Assembly (NCBI RefSeq): GCF_900199185.1
Contig: NZ_OBMI01000002.1
Coordinates: 1-64,000, forward strand
DNA from: Sphingomonas guangdongensis
GTDB lineage: Bacteria > Pseudomonadota > Alphaproteobacteria > Sphingomonadales > Sphingomonadaceae
Direction: 5' to 3'
DNA length: 64,000 nucleotides
Made by a program: the position numbers and the translations under genes. How positions within the stretch are numbered: the first letter of the stretch is position 1; every line of letters starts with the position of its first letter. Of this stretch, positions 26,130 to 35,671 are shown piece after piece. The notes beneath the pieces are model-generated. The model saw only the letters and a list, made by a program, of their open reading frames with translations, had not been told where the DNA came from and did no database searches.

Positions 26130-27349
26130 GCAACCTGGCCGGCCGGCGGCGGTGCTGCCGGCTCGGCGATCACGCCGCCGGCGATCAGCGCGTCGATCGC
26201 GACATCGTCGTAGCCGGCCGCGCGCAGCACCGCGCGCGTGTCGCCGCCGAGCCGGGCGGGCAGGCGATCGGCGGTGTCACCGCCGCCGTGCGTGCGGAAC
26301 GGCGAACGCACGGTCATCAGCTCGCCTTCCGTCTCATGGGTGGCCGCGCGGAACAGGCCGACATCGGCGAGGTGGGGATCGTCGAACAGGTCCTCCAGCG
26401 CGTTGACCGGGCCGCTCGGGATGCCCGCGTCGCGCAGCAGTTGAAGCCAGTCCGCGGTCGCGCGCGCGGGCATGGCGTCGGCGATGATCGCGTACAGCGT
26501 GTCGATGCTGCGGCTGCGCACCACGGGGTCGACGACGCGCGGGTCTCCGGTCAGGTCGTCGCGCCCGATCAGGCGCAAGAACGCGACCCAATGCGCGGTG
26601 GTGTAGGGCAGCAGGCTGATGAAGCCGTCCGCGGTCCGGTGCGGCTTGCGGAACGGCGAGGACAGTCGGTCGTAGCCGGTGCCGCCGAGCGGCGGCGCGA
26701 AGCTGCGGCCGGCGAGCTGCTCGACCAGGAGGAAGCTGACCAGGCTCTCGAACATCGGAGCCTCCACCTTGACGCCCTCGCCCGTTCGCGCGCGCGACAG
26801 CAGCCCGCCGAGCGTCGCGAGCGCCAGGTGAAGCCCGCCCACCTTGTCGGCGATGATCGTCTGGAGGAAGCGCGGCGCGCCGTCCGCACCCGCGTTCAGG
26901 CGGGCGATGCCGGAGCGCGCCTGGACGATGTCGTCATAGGCGGGCTCGTTCTCGTCGCGTCCGCCCTCGCCGTAGCCGGCGGTGAAGCAGTAGACGAGCC
27001 GCGGGTTGATAGCGCGCAGCCGGTCCCACCCGATCCCCAGTCGCTCCGCCGAGGACAGCCGCATGTTGTGCACCAGCACGTCGGCGTCCGCGACCAGCCG
27101 GTCGATGATCGCCTGCCCCTCCGGATGGCGCAGGTCGACGGCGAGCGACCGCTTGTTACGGTTCAGGTTGAGGAAGCCCGCGCCCATGTCCGCGCTATGG
27201 CCCGGCCGCACGGCGCGGAACACGTCGCCCGTCAGCGGCTCGACCTTGGTCACGTCCGCTCCAAGGTCGCCGAGTATCTGTGTCGCGTAGGGCCCGAGCA
27301 CGACCGTGGTCATGTCAAGCACGCGAACGCCCTTGATCAGGTCCAGCAT
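26126..27349 (-). CDS. CaiB/BaiF family CoA-transferase
   Basis: 407 residues with the family N-terminus GVRVLDMTTVVLGPYATQILGDLGADVTKVEP and the nucleophilic Asp139 in PAYDDIVQARSG. Class III transferases move CoA from a donor such as succinyl-CoA to a free carboxylic acid. The human relative SUGCT can use glutarate and 3-hydroxy-3-methylglutarate as acceptors, and other members activate itaconate or citramalate; all three fit a product that the coupled lyase could cleave. Strong site GGGAGGAG lies 4 nt before ATG 27349. First gene of the two-gene unit and divergent from the LysR gene, which probably controls it. Confidence 0.88.
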   Translation of the reverse strand: MLDLIKGVRVLDMTTVVLGPYATQILGDLGADVTKVEPLTGDVFRAVRPGHSADMGAGFLNLNRNKRSLAVDLRHPEGQAIIDRLVADADVLVHNMRLSSAERLGIGWDRLRAINPRLVYCFTAGYGEGGRDENEPAYDDIVQARSGIARLNAGADGAPRFLQTIIADKVGGLHLALATLGGLLSRARTGEGVKVEAPMFESLVSFLLVEQLAGRSFAPPLGGTGYDRLSSPFRKPHRTADGFISLLPYTTAHWVAFLRLIGRDDLTGDPRVVDPVVRSRSIDTLYAIIADAMPARATADWLQLLRDAGIPSGPVNALEDLFDDPHLADVGLFRAATHETEGELMTVRSPFRTHGGGDTADRLPARLGGDTRAVLRAAGYDDVAIDALIAGGVIAEPAAPPPAGQVA

Positions 27350-27404
27350 GCACTCCTCCCCTACCGCTATTGCAGGCTGGTGTGCAGCGCCAACATTATA
27401 CGCT

Positions 27405-27422
27405 CAAGTAAGTTTTCGCTTG
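27405..27422. promoter_or_regulatory. Candidate LysR-type binding site
   Basis: CAAG-N10-CTTG lies in the 105-bp region between the divergent CoA-transferase and LysR starts. The place fits a LysR regulator that binds an interrupted dyad (T-N11-A type) to control both directions. The dyad is short, so the call is tentative. Confidence 0.35.
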
Positions 27423-27454
27423 CGTTTCATTGCCGCTGCCTATGAATTTGCGGG

Positions 27455-28390
27455 ATGTCCGCCGAGCCCTTCGCCCGCCCAATCTTCTCGCCCGCGTCCG
27501 CCGTCAGCTTTCGCCATCTGCGCGCCTTCCGCGCCGCCGCGCAGCACCAGCATTTCACCCGCGCGGCCGAGGCGGTGGGACTGTCGCAGCCCGCGCTGAG
27601 CGCGCTGGTCAGCCAGCTCGAGATGCACCTGGGTGTGAAGCTGTTCCAACGCACCACACGGTCGGTGGAGCTCACCGCGGTCGGGCGGCTGTTCCTCGAT
27701 GCGGCCGAACGGATGCTCGCCGACCTGGACGCCGCGGTCGCGGAGGCGAAAGATCACGCGCTGCTCAGGCGGGGCAAGCTCAGGATCGCGGCGCTACCGT
27801 CGCTGTGCACCGGTATCCTGCCGCGGCTGATGGACGTGTTCCACCGTCAGTATGAGGGTGTGGCGCTATCGATCCTCGATGTGCCCGGCGATGAGGTGGT
27901 GGCGCTCGCCGCCAGCCGCCAGGTCGATCTCGGCATCGGCTACATGCCCGCAAGCGGCACGCTGGACGCGGAACCTGTCCTGACCGACCGGCTGGTCGCG
28001 CTCGCCAGCCCGTCGCTGATCCCCGCGGCGACCACCAGGCTGGGCTGGCGCGACCTTGCGCCGCACCCGGTGATCGCGATGAGCCCGGGCACCACCGTTC
28101 GCCGCCTGATGGACGAGGCCGCGGCGGAGGCGAAGGTCAGCCTGTCGATCGCACTGCAGGCGAACCAGATGCCGACCGCCATCGCCTTCGCGAGCGCCGG
28201 GCTCGGCATCGCGGTGCTGCCGAGTTCGGGCATCCCGCCCGAGATGCAGCGGACCATGACCTGCGCGGAGCTGGTCCAGCCGCGGGTCGACCGCACGCTC
28301 TCCGTACTGCGGTCGCGCGACCAGGTCTCGACCCCCGCAGTCGAGGCGTTCCTGTCGATCCTGCGCAGCGAGGCGGGCGCCGCGGGCTGA
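27455..28390 (+). CDS. LysR family transcriptional regulator
   Basis: 311 residues. N-terminal winged helix-turn-helix at about 17-76: FRHLRAFRAAAQHQHFTRAAEAVGLSQPALSALVSQLE is a standard LysR recognition region. The C-terminal periplasmic-binding-protein-like domain begins LRIAALPSLCTGILPRLM at about residue 108. It is divergent from the CoA-transferase/lyase pair, the usual arrangement for a regulator that senses the pathway substrate or a CoA intermediate. ATG 27455 was kept although no strong Shine-Dalgarno is evident. It converges on the GH3 gene with 18 bp between stops. Confidence 0.9.
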   Translation: MSAEPFARPIFSPASAVSFRHLRAFRAAAQHQHFTRAAEAVGLSQPALSALVSQLEMHLGVKLFQRTTRSVELTAVGRLFLDAAERMLADLDAAVAEAKDHALLRRGKLRIAALPSLCTGILPRLMDVFHRQYEGVALSILDVPGDEVVALAASRQVDLGIGYMPASGTLDAEPVLTDRLVALASPSLIPAATTRLGWRDLAPHPVIAMSPGTTVRRLMDEAAAEAKVSLSIALQANQMPTAIAFASAGLGIAVLPSSGIPPEMQRTMTCAELVQPRVDRTLSVLRSRDQVSTPAVEAFLSILRSEAGAAG

Positions 28391-28404
28391 TCCCGCGGCG
28401 CGGG
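28381..28404. terminator. Short GC hairpin between convergent lysR and GH3 genes
   Basis: CGCGGG (28381-28386) pairs with CCCGCG (28392-28397) around CTGAT, and an alternative CCCGC-GGC-GCGGG stem follows at 28392-28404. The convergent stops leave no room for other signals, so a bidirectional terminator is plausible. Confidence 0.35.
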
Positions 28405-28408
28405 CGCG

Positions 28409-30628
28409 TCACCGCCGCATCGGCAGTCGGGCCGCGGCGATCGTCACCGGCGCGGACGCCACCACGTCGTCGGCCGCGCGGGCGAGGTGCAGCTGATAGC
28501 TGCCGCCCGCCACCTGCCAGCCGCCGCCGGCTTCGCGAAAGGTCGCGAGCAGCCGCGGGTCGACGGGAACGCTGACCGTCCGGCTAACGCCGGGGGCGAC
28601 CTCGACCTTGGTGAAGCCGCCGAGCCGCTTGGGCTCGCTGATCCCCGGTCCGGACACGTAGATCTGCGCCACGTCCTTACCCGCGCGCGCGCCGGTGTTG
28701 GTGATGCGGAACCGCGCGGTGATGCTGGTGCCGTTCGCCTGGGCGGACAGCTGGTCGTAGCGGAAGCTGGTGTAGGACAGGCCGTGGCCGAAGGCGAAGG
28801 CGGGCTTGTTCCGCTTCGCCTCGTGCCAGCGATAGCCGACCAGCGCTCCCTCCGGGTAGCGGAACTCGCCCTTCTGCGGCGGCTGCGGCTGGGGCAGCTG
28901 CGTCACCGCATCAATGAAGGTGACGGGCAGGTGACCCGACGGGTTCACCGCGCCGGTCAGCACGTCTGCGATCGCCTCGCCGCCCTGCGTGCCCGGGAAC
29001 CAGGCGGCGACGATCGCCGCCGCCTTTTCGCGCCACGGGGTCAGCACCGCGCTGTTTGTTTCGAGCACCACCACCGTGTTGCGGTTCGCGCCCGCGACCT
29101 GGTCGATCAGCGCGTCCGCCTTCTCATCAAGCGTCAGCGCCACGTCGATGCTCTCCGACGCCCACTGCGTCCCGAACACGACCGCGACGTCGGCCCCACG
29201 CGCGGCGGCCGCGGCCGCGGCCGGATCCGCGCCGTCGACATAGCTGATCTGCGCGCCCGGCAGGCGACGCTTCAGCGCCTCCATCGGCGAATTGGGATAG
29301 TACATCTTCGGCCCCGGCCAGATCTTCGGCTCGGCATCGGGCACGGCATTGCCGCCGACCGGGTAGACCAGCGACGATCCGCCGCCGGCCAGCACGCCCT
29401 TGTCGGCGTGGCCGCCGATAATGACGATCCGCTTCGCCGATGCCGCGAGCGGGAGGACGTTGCCGCGGTTCTTCAACAGCACGATCGAGTCGGCCGCCGC
29501 CGCCCGCGTCACCGCGCCGTTCGCCGCCAGCATGTCGCCCGGCAGGTCCATCGGCGCGGCGGTGATCGGATGATCGAACAGCCCGTGCTCGAACATTGCG
29601 AACAGGATGCGGCCAACCGCGCGGTCGACCAGGTCGATGCCAACCTGTCCGGCGGCGAGCGCCGCCTTCAGGTCCTTGCCGAAGAACTCGTCCTTGTCGA
29701 AGGGGTAGCCCGACTGCTGGTCCTGCCCGGCTTTGAGCGCCGCGCCGGTCGAGTGGGTCGCACCCCAGTCCGACATGACATAGCCCGGCCACTGCCAGTC
29801 GCGGCGCAGCACGTCGGTCAGCAGCCACGGGCTCTCGCAGGAGAAGATCGTGTCCACCCGGTTGTACGCGCACATTACCGAACCCGGCCGCCCGCGCTCG
29901 ATCGCGATCTCGAACGCCAGCAGGTCGGACATCCGCGCCGCGTCATGGTCGATGACCACATTGCCGTTGTTGCGGTCAGTCTCTTGATCGTTGATCGCGA
30001 AGTGCTTGACCGTCGAAATGATGTGGTTCGCCTGAATGCCCGCGACCGCGGCGCCCGTCATCACGCCGGCGAGCAGCGGATCCTCGCCGCCATATTCGAA
30101 GTTGCGGCCGTTGCGCGGCTCGCGCTCCAGGTTGACGCCGCCCGCCAGCATGACGTTGAAGCCCGACGCGCGCGCCTCTGCACCGATCATCTGACCACCC
30201 TTGAAGGCGACCTCCGGATCCCAGCTCGCCGCGACGCCCAGGTTGGAGGGAAGCGCCGTCCGCTCGCGCTTGCGCGCGGCACCGCCCTGGGTCGCCACGC
30301 CGATCGCGGCGTCGGTCTGCCACTGCGGCGGGATGCCGAGCCGCGGCACTCCGGGCACATAGCCAGCGGAGCCGGCACGCGCCTCCGCCGGCGCCTTGAA
30401 CTGGCGCGGCGGGAAGTCGGTCCCGAAGTAGCCGAGCATCAGCGTCACCTTCTCGTCTGCCGTCATGCGCGGCAGCAGCAGCGCGACGCGCTGCTCGGCG
30501 GTAAGTGCCGTGTTCATCCACGGCCGCTCGCCCGCGCTGGCGGCTGGAGCGCGCCGTTCCTGGCCGAACCCACCGGTCGCGCCCGTGATCATTGCCGCCG
30601 CCGCCAGCAGCATGGCCGCCCTACGCAT
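28409..30628 (-). CDS. Exported GH3 beta-glucosidase-type glycoside hydrolase
   Basis: 739 residues with a signal peptide (1-22). The GH3 N-terminal barrel has KHFAINDQETDRNN and the nucleophile Asp287 in GYVMSDWGATHS; the C-terminal alpha/beta sandwich contains VVLETNSAVLTPW and the FAFGHGLSYTSFRY segment, followed by a fibronectin-III-like domain. This is the three-domain form of periplasmic beta-glucosidases. Exact linkage and sugar cannot be read from sequence; beta-glucosidase or beta-xylosidase are both possible. ATG 30628 follows GGAGGGG at a good distance. It is divergent from the second TonB receptor and probably works with it and the second GH3 enzyme. Confidence 0.9.
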   Translation of the reverse strand: MRRAAMLLAAAAMITGATGGFGQERRAPAASAGERPWMNTALTAEQRVALLLPRMTADEKVTLMLGYFGTDFPPRQFKAPAEARAGSAGYVPGVPRLGIPPQWQTDAAIGVATQGGAARKRERTALPSNLGVAASWDPEVAFKGGQMIGAEARASGFNVMLAGGVNLEREPRNGRNFEYGGEDPLLAGVMTGAAVAGIQANHIISTVKHFAINDQETDRNNGNVVIDHDAARMSDLLAFEIAIERGRPGSVMCAYNRVDTIFSCESPWLLTDVLRRDWQWPGYVMSDWGATHSTGAALKAGQDQQSGYPFDKDEFFGKDLKAALAAGQVGIDLVDRAVGRILFAMFEHGLFDHPITAAPMDLPGDMLAANGAVTRAAAADSIVLLKNRGNVLPLAASAKRIVIIGGHADKGVLAGGGSSLVYPVGGNAVPDAEPKIWPGPKMYYPNSPMEALKRRLPGAQISYVDGADPAAAAAAARGADVAVVFGTQWASESIDVALTLDEKADALIDQVAGANRNTVVVLETNSAVLTPWREKAAAIVAAWFPGTQGGEAIADVLTGAVNPSGHLPVTFIDAVTQLPQPQPPQKGEFRYPEGALVGYRWHEAKRNKPAFAFGHGLSYTSFRYDQLSAQANGTSITARFRITNTGARAGKDVAQIYVSGPGISEPKRLGGFTKVEVAPGVSRTVSVPVDPRLLATFREAGGGWQVAGGSYQLHLARAADDVVASAPVTIAAARLPMRR

Positions 30629-30750
30629 CAAAGCCCCTCCCAAAGTCGTTGCCGCTCCGTCGGTGTCGCCGGACGCGCTAATGCAGTTTAGGATGTCCGG
30701 CCCCGCGTTGGCAAACAAAGCGAATAGCGTGATGCGGTGATCGCCGACCG

Positions 30751-30771
30751 CAATCAAAGCAGCGATGATTG
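30751..30771. promoter_or_regulatory. Candidate operator CAATCA-N9-TGATTG
   Basis: A perfect 6-bp inverted repeat with a 9-bp spacer in the 294-bp region between the divergent GH3 gene (start 30628) and the TonB receptor (start 30923). A dimeric sugar-responsive repressor could act on both from here. No regulator gene for this locus lies in the window, so the binding protein is unknown. Confidence 0.35.
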
Positions 30772-30922
30772 ATCCGCTGATCGGATGAAACGATCGTAAC
30801 CTTCGATTTTGCGATTAGGTGTTTGCGCGCCAGACTTTCCCGTCCGCACACAGGTGGGGGTCCGGCTGTTCCGTGCAGCTTCCCTCGCCAAACAAACAGG
30901 TGGCGGCAGGGGAGGATGGCAG

Positions 30923-33886
30923 ATGACGAAAGGGCAGCTGGCGATCTGCGCGAGCAGTGGAGCATTGATCCTGGCGATGATGGCCGCAACACCGGCAGCG
31001 GCGCAGACCCAGACGACCGACAGTCCGGCCGGGCCGGTCGTCCAGAACGAGCCCCCGAGCGAGACGGAAGCCGCTACCGAGGCGCTGCCGGCGCAGGAGG
31101 CTGGCGAAGAGGACGACGGCGAGATCGTCGTCACCGGCACCAACATTTCGGGCGTCAAGCCGGTCGGCAGCGAGGCGATCTCGCTCAACCGCCAGGCGAT
31201 CCTGGCGACGGGGCAGACCAACGCCGCGGACGTCGTCCGCACGCTGCCGCAGGTGCGCAACCTGGGCGAGTTCCGCGAGGGCGGTACGCAGGGCGGCAAC
31301 AACAACCAGCAGGGGAACGCGATCAACCTGCGCGGCCTTGGGCAGGCGGCCACGCTGGTGCTGGTCGACGGCCACCGCATCACCAACACCGGCGCGTCCC
31401 AGACCTTTACCGAGGCCAATATCGTGCCCCTCGCCGCGCTGGAGCGGGTGGAAGTCATCGCCGACGGCGCGTCCGCAATCTACGGGTCGGACGCGGTCGC
31501 CGGAGTGGTCAACTTCGTCGTGCGCAAGGACTACAACGGCGTGGAAGCGGGCTTCCGCGTCAGCAACAGCAATGGGGGGTTCGAGTACACGCCCTCGCTC
31601 ACGGCCGGGGCGACCTGGACCGCGGGATCGCTCGGCGACGGCAGCATCATCGCCAGCTACGAATTCACCCACCGTGACGCCTATCGCCGCGCCAAGAACC
31701 CGTACCTGCGTCAGGACCTCCGCCGTTTCGGCTTCTACGACGCGCGGCTGAACGGCACCACCGCGACGGCCGGGTTCAACGGCAACATCGTGGTGCCGGC
31801 GGCCGACCCGGACGGCGCCGGCCCGCTCCAGCCGCCGACCAATGCGACCATTCCGCTCGCGGGACCGAACATCTACTACGGCCTGCCGACCGGAACCAAC
31901 GTCGGCCTTAGCGTCGGCGCGCTCAGGCTCAACCAGCCCGACCTGATCGATAGCGCGCTGTTCAACGACTATACCGGGGAGAGCGAACGGCATCAGGCAA
32001 CGCTGTACCTGCGCCAGAACCTGGGCGACGCGATCGAGGTGTTCGTGTCGGGCACCTACAACAACCGCGAGACGATCTCCGCAACCGCACAGGGCGTGAT
32101 CTCAAACGTGCTGCTGCGCCCGACGCTCTACAACCCGGTCACCAACCTGCCGACCGCGACGCCGAACCCGAACTACATCCCCGGGCTCGCCGCGGGGCCG
32201 CTGACGGTGCAGCTCAACGTCATCGACAGCGTCGGGCTGAACAATTGGACCGGCGAGAACGAGGCGTACAACATCACCGGCGGCGCGACCGTCAAGTTGC
32301 CGTGGAGCTGGCGGGCCGATGCCTACTACACCTACGGCCGCGACAAGGCGTGCAACTACTGCCAGCTCGGCACGAACATCAACCCGACCGCGCTCCAGTA
32401 TCTGATCGACATCGGCGAGATCAATCCGCTGAACAACGTGACCCCGCTGTCGCCCGCGACGATCGCGCGCTTTACCGGCGACAACATCCAGCGCAGCGGC
32501 AGCGGGATCGACGACGTCGTCGTGAAGCTCGACGGTCCGCTGTTCGCCCTGCCCGGCGGCACCGTGCGCGCGGCGTTCGGCGGCGAGCGCAACAAGGTCA
32601 CCAACTACAACATCAACGGCGCCAACCGGCTGTTCAACAACGCCTTCCGCCTCGATACGGACCAGAACACCAGCCGCGGCGCACGCACCATCTGGTCGGC
32701 CTTTGCCGAGCTCTACCTGCCGCTTGTGGCCGACGACATGGACGTGCCGCTGATCCGGTCGCTGACGCTCAGCGGTGCCGCGCGCTACGACGACTATTCG
32801 GACGTCGGCGACACCTTCAATCCCAAGATCAGCGGCACGTGGGAGGTCTTCGACTCACTCACGCTGCGTGGATCCTGGGGAACGTCGTTCCGCGCGCCCA
32901 ACCTGCCCGACGTGAACCCGAGCGCGATCTCGAGCGGCGGGACCTTTGCCTATTTCTACACCGGCAACGATCCGCGCATCCCGCGCGGGCCGATCACGGC
33001 CGGCTATATCACCGGCGCCAATCCCAATCTGGTGCCGGAGAGCGCCGACACGTGGCAGGTCGGCGCCGACTTCGAACCGATCCGCAACCTCAAGCTGTCC
33101 GCCACCTACTACAACATCCAGTACCAGGATCGGATCGCCGGGCCGGACGTGTTCGGCGCGTTTCTGAACCCGCTGACCTACCCCAATTATCTCGGCTATG
33201 CCGACTTCATCTTTCCGATCGACAACCCCGCCGGTTGCACGCCGGGCAATCCGGCGACCTATGATCCGGTGCTCGCGGACTATCTGAACCGCACGCTGCT
33301 GTACGGAAACGGCTACCCAGATCCGTGCGCAGTGGAGGTGCTGCTCGACGGCCGCAACACCAACCTGGCGGCAACCAAGCAGGACGGGCTCGACCTGCAG
33401 GTGAGCTACGTCCAGCCGTTCACCGGTGGCGCGGTGCTGTTCAACGTCGCGACCAACACAACTTTGTCCAACGACCAGCAGGTGAACCCGAGCGGGGCGT
33501 TCATCGACCGGCTGGGCTTCTATAGTTCTCCCATCAAGTGGCGCGGTCGCGGGTCGCTCGGCGTCAACTACCACGGCTTCAACGCGCTGCTGTTCGCCAA
33601 CTACACCGGATCGTACACCAACGATCAGGCGGTGAACGCGCTCGCCCAATCGATCCCGCCGGTGAAGGTCGGCAGCTACACGACGTTTGACCTCAACCTC
33701 GGCTACTCGAGCGACCTGGCGGGCCGCGACCGCAGCTTCGCGCGCCAGGTCCGGATATCGGTCAACCTGCAGAACGTGACGGACAAGGCACCACGGCTGG
33801 CGTTTACCACCGGCTCGGTGTTCAATCCGGCCTATTCGACGCCGTTCGGCCGCACCGTGACCATGCAGCTGTCGGTCGGCTTCTGA
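30923..33886 (+). CDS. TonB-dependent receptor (second), glycoside-locus type
   Basis: 987 residues. Signal peptide 1-27 (ending PAAAQ), an acidic Glu/Ala-rich spacer, then EIVVTGTNI at the plug start. Plug features are INLRGLGQAATLVLVDGHR and SAIYGSDAVAGVVNFVV. The barrel ends RTVTMQLSVGF with a terminal Phe. GGGGAGGA lies 7-14 nt before ATG 30923. It leads a same-strand unit with a carboxylesterase (24 bp on) and a GH3 enzyme, and is divergent from another GH3 gene. This receptor therefore most likely imports an oligosaccharide, perhaps an acylated one, for cleavage in the periplasm. Confidence 0.93.
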   Translation: MTKGQLAICASSGALILAMMAATPAAAQTQTTDSPAGPVVQNEPPSETEAATEALPAQEAGEEDDGEIVVTGTNISGVKPVGSEAISLNRQAILATGQTNAADVVRTLPQVRNLGEFREGGTQGGNNNQQGNAINLRGLGQAATLVLVDGHRITNTGASQTFTEANIVPLAALERVEVIADGASAIYGSDAVAGVVNFVVRKDYNGVEAGFRVSNSNGGFEYTPSLTAGATWTAGSLGDGSIIASYEFTHRDAYRRAKNPYLRQDLRRFGFYDARLNGTTATAGFNGNIVVPAADPDGAGPLQPPTNATIPLAGPNIYYGLPTGTNVGLSVGALRLNQPDLIDSALFNDYTGESERHQATLYLRQNLGDAIEVFVSGTYNNRETISATAQGVISNVLLRPTLYNPVTNLPTATPNPNYIPGLAAGPLTVQLNVIDSVGLNNWTGENEAYNITGGATVKLPWSWRADAYYTYGRDKACNYCQLGTNINPTALQYLIDIGEINPLNNVTPLSPATIARFTGDNIQRSGSGIDDVVVKLDGPLFALPGGTVRAAFGGERNKVTNYNINGANRLFNNAFRLDTDQNTSRGARTIWSAFAELYLPLVADDMDVPLIRSLTLSGAARYDDYSDVGDTFNPKISGTWEVFDSLTLRGSWGTSFRAPNLPDVNPSAISSGGTFAYFYTGNDPRIPRGPITAGYITGANPNLVPESADTWQVGADFEPIRNLKLSATYYNIQYQDRIAGPDVFGAFLNPLTYPNYLGYADFIFPIDNPAGCTPGNPATYDPVLADYLNRTLLYGNGYPDPCAVEVLLDGRNTNLAATKQDGLDLQVSYVQPFTGGAVLFNVATNTTLSNDQQVNPSGAFIDRLGFYSSPIKWRGRGSLGVNYHGFNALLFANYTGSYTNDQAVNALAQSIPPVKVGSYTTFDLNLGYSSDLAGRDRSFARQVRISVNLQNVTDKAPRLAFTTGSVFNPAYSTPFGRTVTMQLSVGF

Positions 33887-33910
33887 AGACACCCAGGGGA
33901 GTTACTCGCC

Positions 33911-35569
33911 ATGAAAACGCATCTGATCGGCCTGCTGCTCGCGAGTGCCGCGGTCGCCACCACCCCCGCGCAGGCGCAATCGACGGAGGTGACGCTCGAC
34001 AGCGGCCGCATCCGCGGCACGTCCGAGGACGGCGTCCTCAGCTGGAAGGGCGTTCCCTTCGCCAAGCCGCCGCTCGGCGCGCTGCGCTGGCGCGCGCCGC
34101 AGCGGCCCGAGCCGTGGAGCGGTGTGCGTGCCGCAACCGCGTACAGCAGCGACTGCATGCAGGTGCCGTTCCCGAGCGACGCCGCGCCGCTCGGCACCAC
34201 GCCTGCCGAGAACTGCCTCTACGCCAACGTCTGGCGCCCGGCGACCGCGGGGAAGAACCTGCCGGTCATGGTCTGGATCTACGGCGGCGGCTTCGTCAAC
34301 GGCGGTGCGTCGCCCCCGACCTACGCGGGCGCGAACCTGGCGCGCGAAGGAATCGTCTTTGTCAGCTTCAACTACCGGGTGGGCCGCTTCGGCACCTTCG
34401 CGCTGCCGCAGCTGACCGCGGAGAACAAGGACGGCGGCCGGCTCGGCAACTACGGCGCGATGGACCAGATTGCGGCGCTCGAGTGGGTCAAGCGCAACGT
34501 CGCGGCGTTCGGCGGCGATCCCGCCAACGTGACGATCATCGGCGAGAGCGCGGGCGGCATGTCGGTCCACAACCTCGTCACCTCGCCCTTGTCGCAGGGG
34601 CTGTTCCAGCGCGCGGTCGTGATGTCCGGGGGCGACGGCACCACCGCGCCCAGGTCGCTCGCCGAGGTCGAGAAGGTCGGTCAGAACTTCGCCAGGCGCT
34701 GGAACATCGATCCTGCTTCCCCCGATGCGCTCACCAGATTGCGCGCCCTGTCGCAGGAGCAGGTGACCGACGGCCTCAACATGATGCGCCGGGGCAGCGG
34801 GCCGGAGACGGTCACGGGGCCGTTCCCCGACGGCAAGGTGCTGGTCGACCTGGACGAGGCCTATGCCGCCGACCGCTTCGCCAAGGTGCCGATGCTGATC
34901 GGGGCGACCAGCGCCGACATCGGCGGCAAGAGCGGGTTCATGATCGCCGGCGCGCGCGACGCGTCGGCGGTGATCGCGGACAAGGGCGTGCCGGTGTGGG
35001 AGTACCGCTTCTCCTACGTCGCGGAGTCGATTCCGCAGCCGGGCGCGCAGCACGCCGCCGAGATTCCTTATTTCTTCGACAACACGCGCATCAAGTACGG
35101 CACCGCGACGACGCCGCGCGACGAGCAGGTCGGCAACACCGTCAGCCGCTACCTCCTCAACTTCGTCAAGACCGGCGACCCGAACGGCCCGGGCCTCGCC
35201 TTCTGGCCCAAATACAGCCGCAGCGGCGACGAGATCCTGGACTTCACCCCCGCCGGCCGCGTTGTCGCGTCGCGCGATTCCTGGGGGCCGGAGATCGAGG
35301 GCGAGCGCAAGCGCATCGCGGAGGCGCGCGCGTCCGGCCGCTACAACACGCTGACCACCAACATCGGCACGCTGCTGGACGATCCGGCCGCCAAGGCGAT
35401 CGTGACCCGCTACTTCCCCGACTTCGTCACCAGCCCGCAGATCGGCATGGCCCGCGGCTCCACCTTTAACGCGATCAAGGGCTACCTGCCGCAGGTGATG
35501 ACCGACGAGAAGCTCGCCGCTCTCGACAAGGAGCTCGCCGCCGTACCGGTCAGGCAGCCGACGCCCTGA
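33911..35569 (+). CDS. Exported type-B carboxylesterase
   Basis: 552 residues: signal peptide 1-22, then a cholinesterase-like alpha/beta hydrolase. The oxyanion segment is WIYGGGFVNGG, the nucleophile is Ser213 in GESAGGMS, and the catalytic His is in PGAQHAAEIPYFF. The core ends near residue 465. A C-terminal extension of about 80 residues (TLTTNIGTLLDDPAAKAIV ... LAALDKELAAV) is helical and not part of the usual fold. Such enzymes cleave acyl or aryl esters, here plausibly acyl decorations on a plant glycan. It starts 24 bp after the receptor stop, with AGGGGAG upstream, so it is co-transcribed with it. Confidence 0.9.
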   Translation: MKTHLIGLLLASAAVATTPAQAQSTEVTLDSGRIRGTSEDGVLSWKGVPFAKPPLGALRWRAPQRPEPWSGVRAATAYSSDCMQVPFPSDAAPLGTTPAENCLYANVWRPATAGKNLPVMVWIYGGGFVNGGASPPTYAGANLAREGIVFVSFNYRVGRFGTFALPQLTAENKDGGRLGNYGAMDQIAALEWVKRNVAAFGGDPANVTIIGESAGGMSVHNLVTSPLSQGLFQRAVVMSGGDGTTAPRSLAEVEKVGQNFARRWNIDPASPDALTRLRALSQEQVTDGLNMMRRGSGPETVTGPFPDGKVLVDLDEAYAADRFAKVPMLIGATSADIGGKSGFMIAGARDASAVIADKGVPVWEYRFSYVAESIPQPGAQHAAEIPYFFDNTRIKYGTATTPRDEQVGNTVSRYLLNFVKTGDPNGPGLAFWPKYSRSGDEILDFTPAGRVVASRDSWGPEIEGERKRIAEARASGRYNTLTTNIGTLLDDPAAKAIVTRYFPDFVTSPQIGMARGSTFNAIKGYLPQVMTDEKLAALDKELAAVPVRQPTP

Positions 35570-35623
35570 CGGCGGCAACGCTTCCTTACTTCACCAAGGT
35601 CCGGGTCGTCGCCCAGACCGATA

Positions 35624-35648
35624 CGGGGGCGCCAGGCCGGCGCCCCCG
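35624..35648 (+). terminator. Strong GC hairpin inside the receptor/esterase/GH3 unit
   Basis: CGGGGGCGCC (35624-35633) pairs perfectly with GGCGCCCCCG (35639-35648) around AGGCC. It sits 54 nt after the esterase stop and 23 nt before the GH3 start. There is no T-run, so it may be a partial terminator or an mRNA-stabilising element that sets the GH3 level relative to the upstream genes. Confidence 0.5.
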
Positions 35649-35671
35649 CCTGCACAAGAGGGGTTCGATCC

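Noticed and set aside
28487..30691. 734-codon plus-strand frame opposite the first GH3 gene
   Set aside because: Antisense shadow; the GH3 enzyme on the minus strand has a signal peptide, nucleophile motif and ribosome site.
33902..35578. 558-codon minus-strand frame opposite the carboxylesterase
   Set aside because: Antisense shadow of a gene with a complete catalytic triad.
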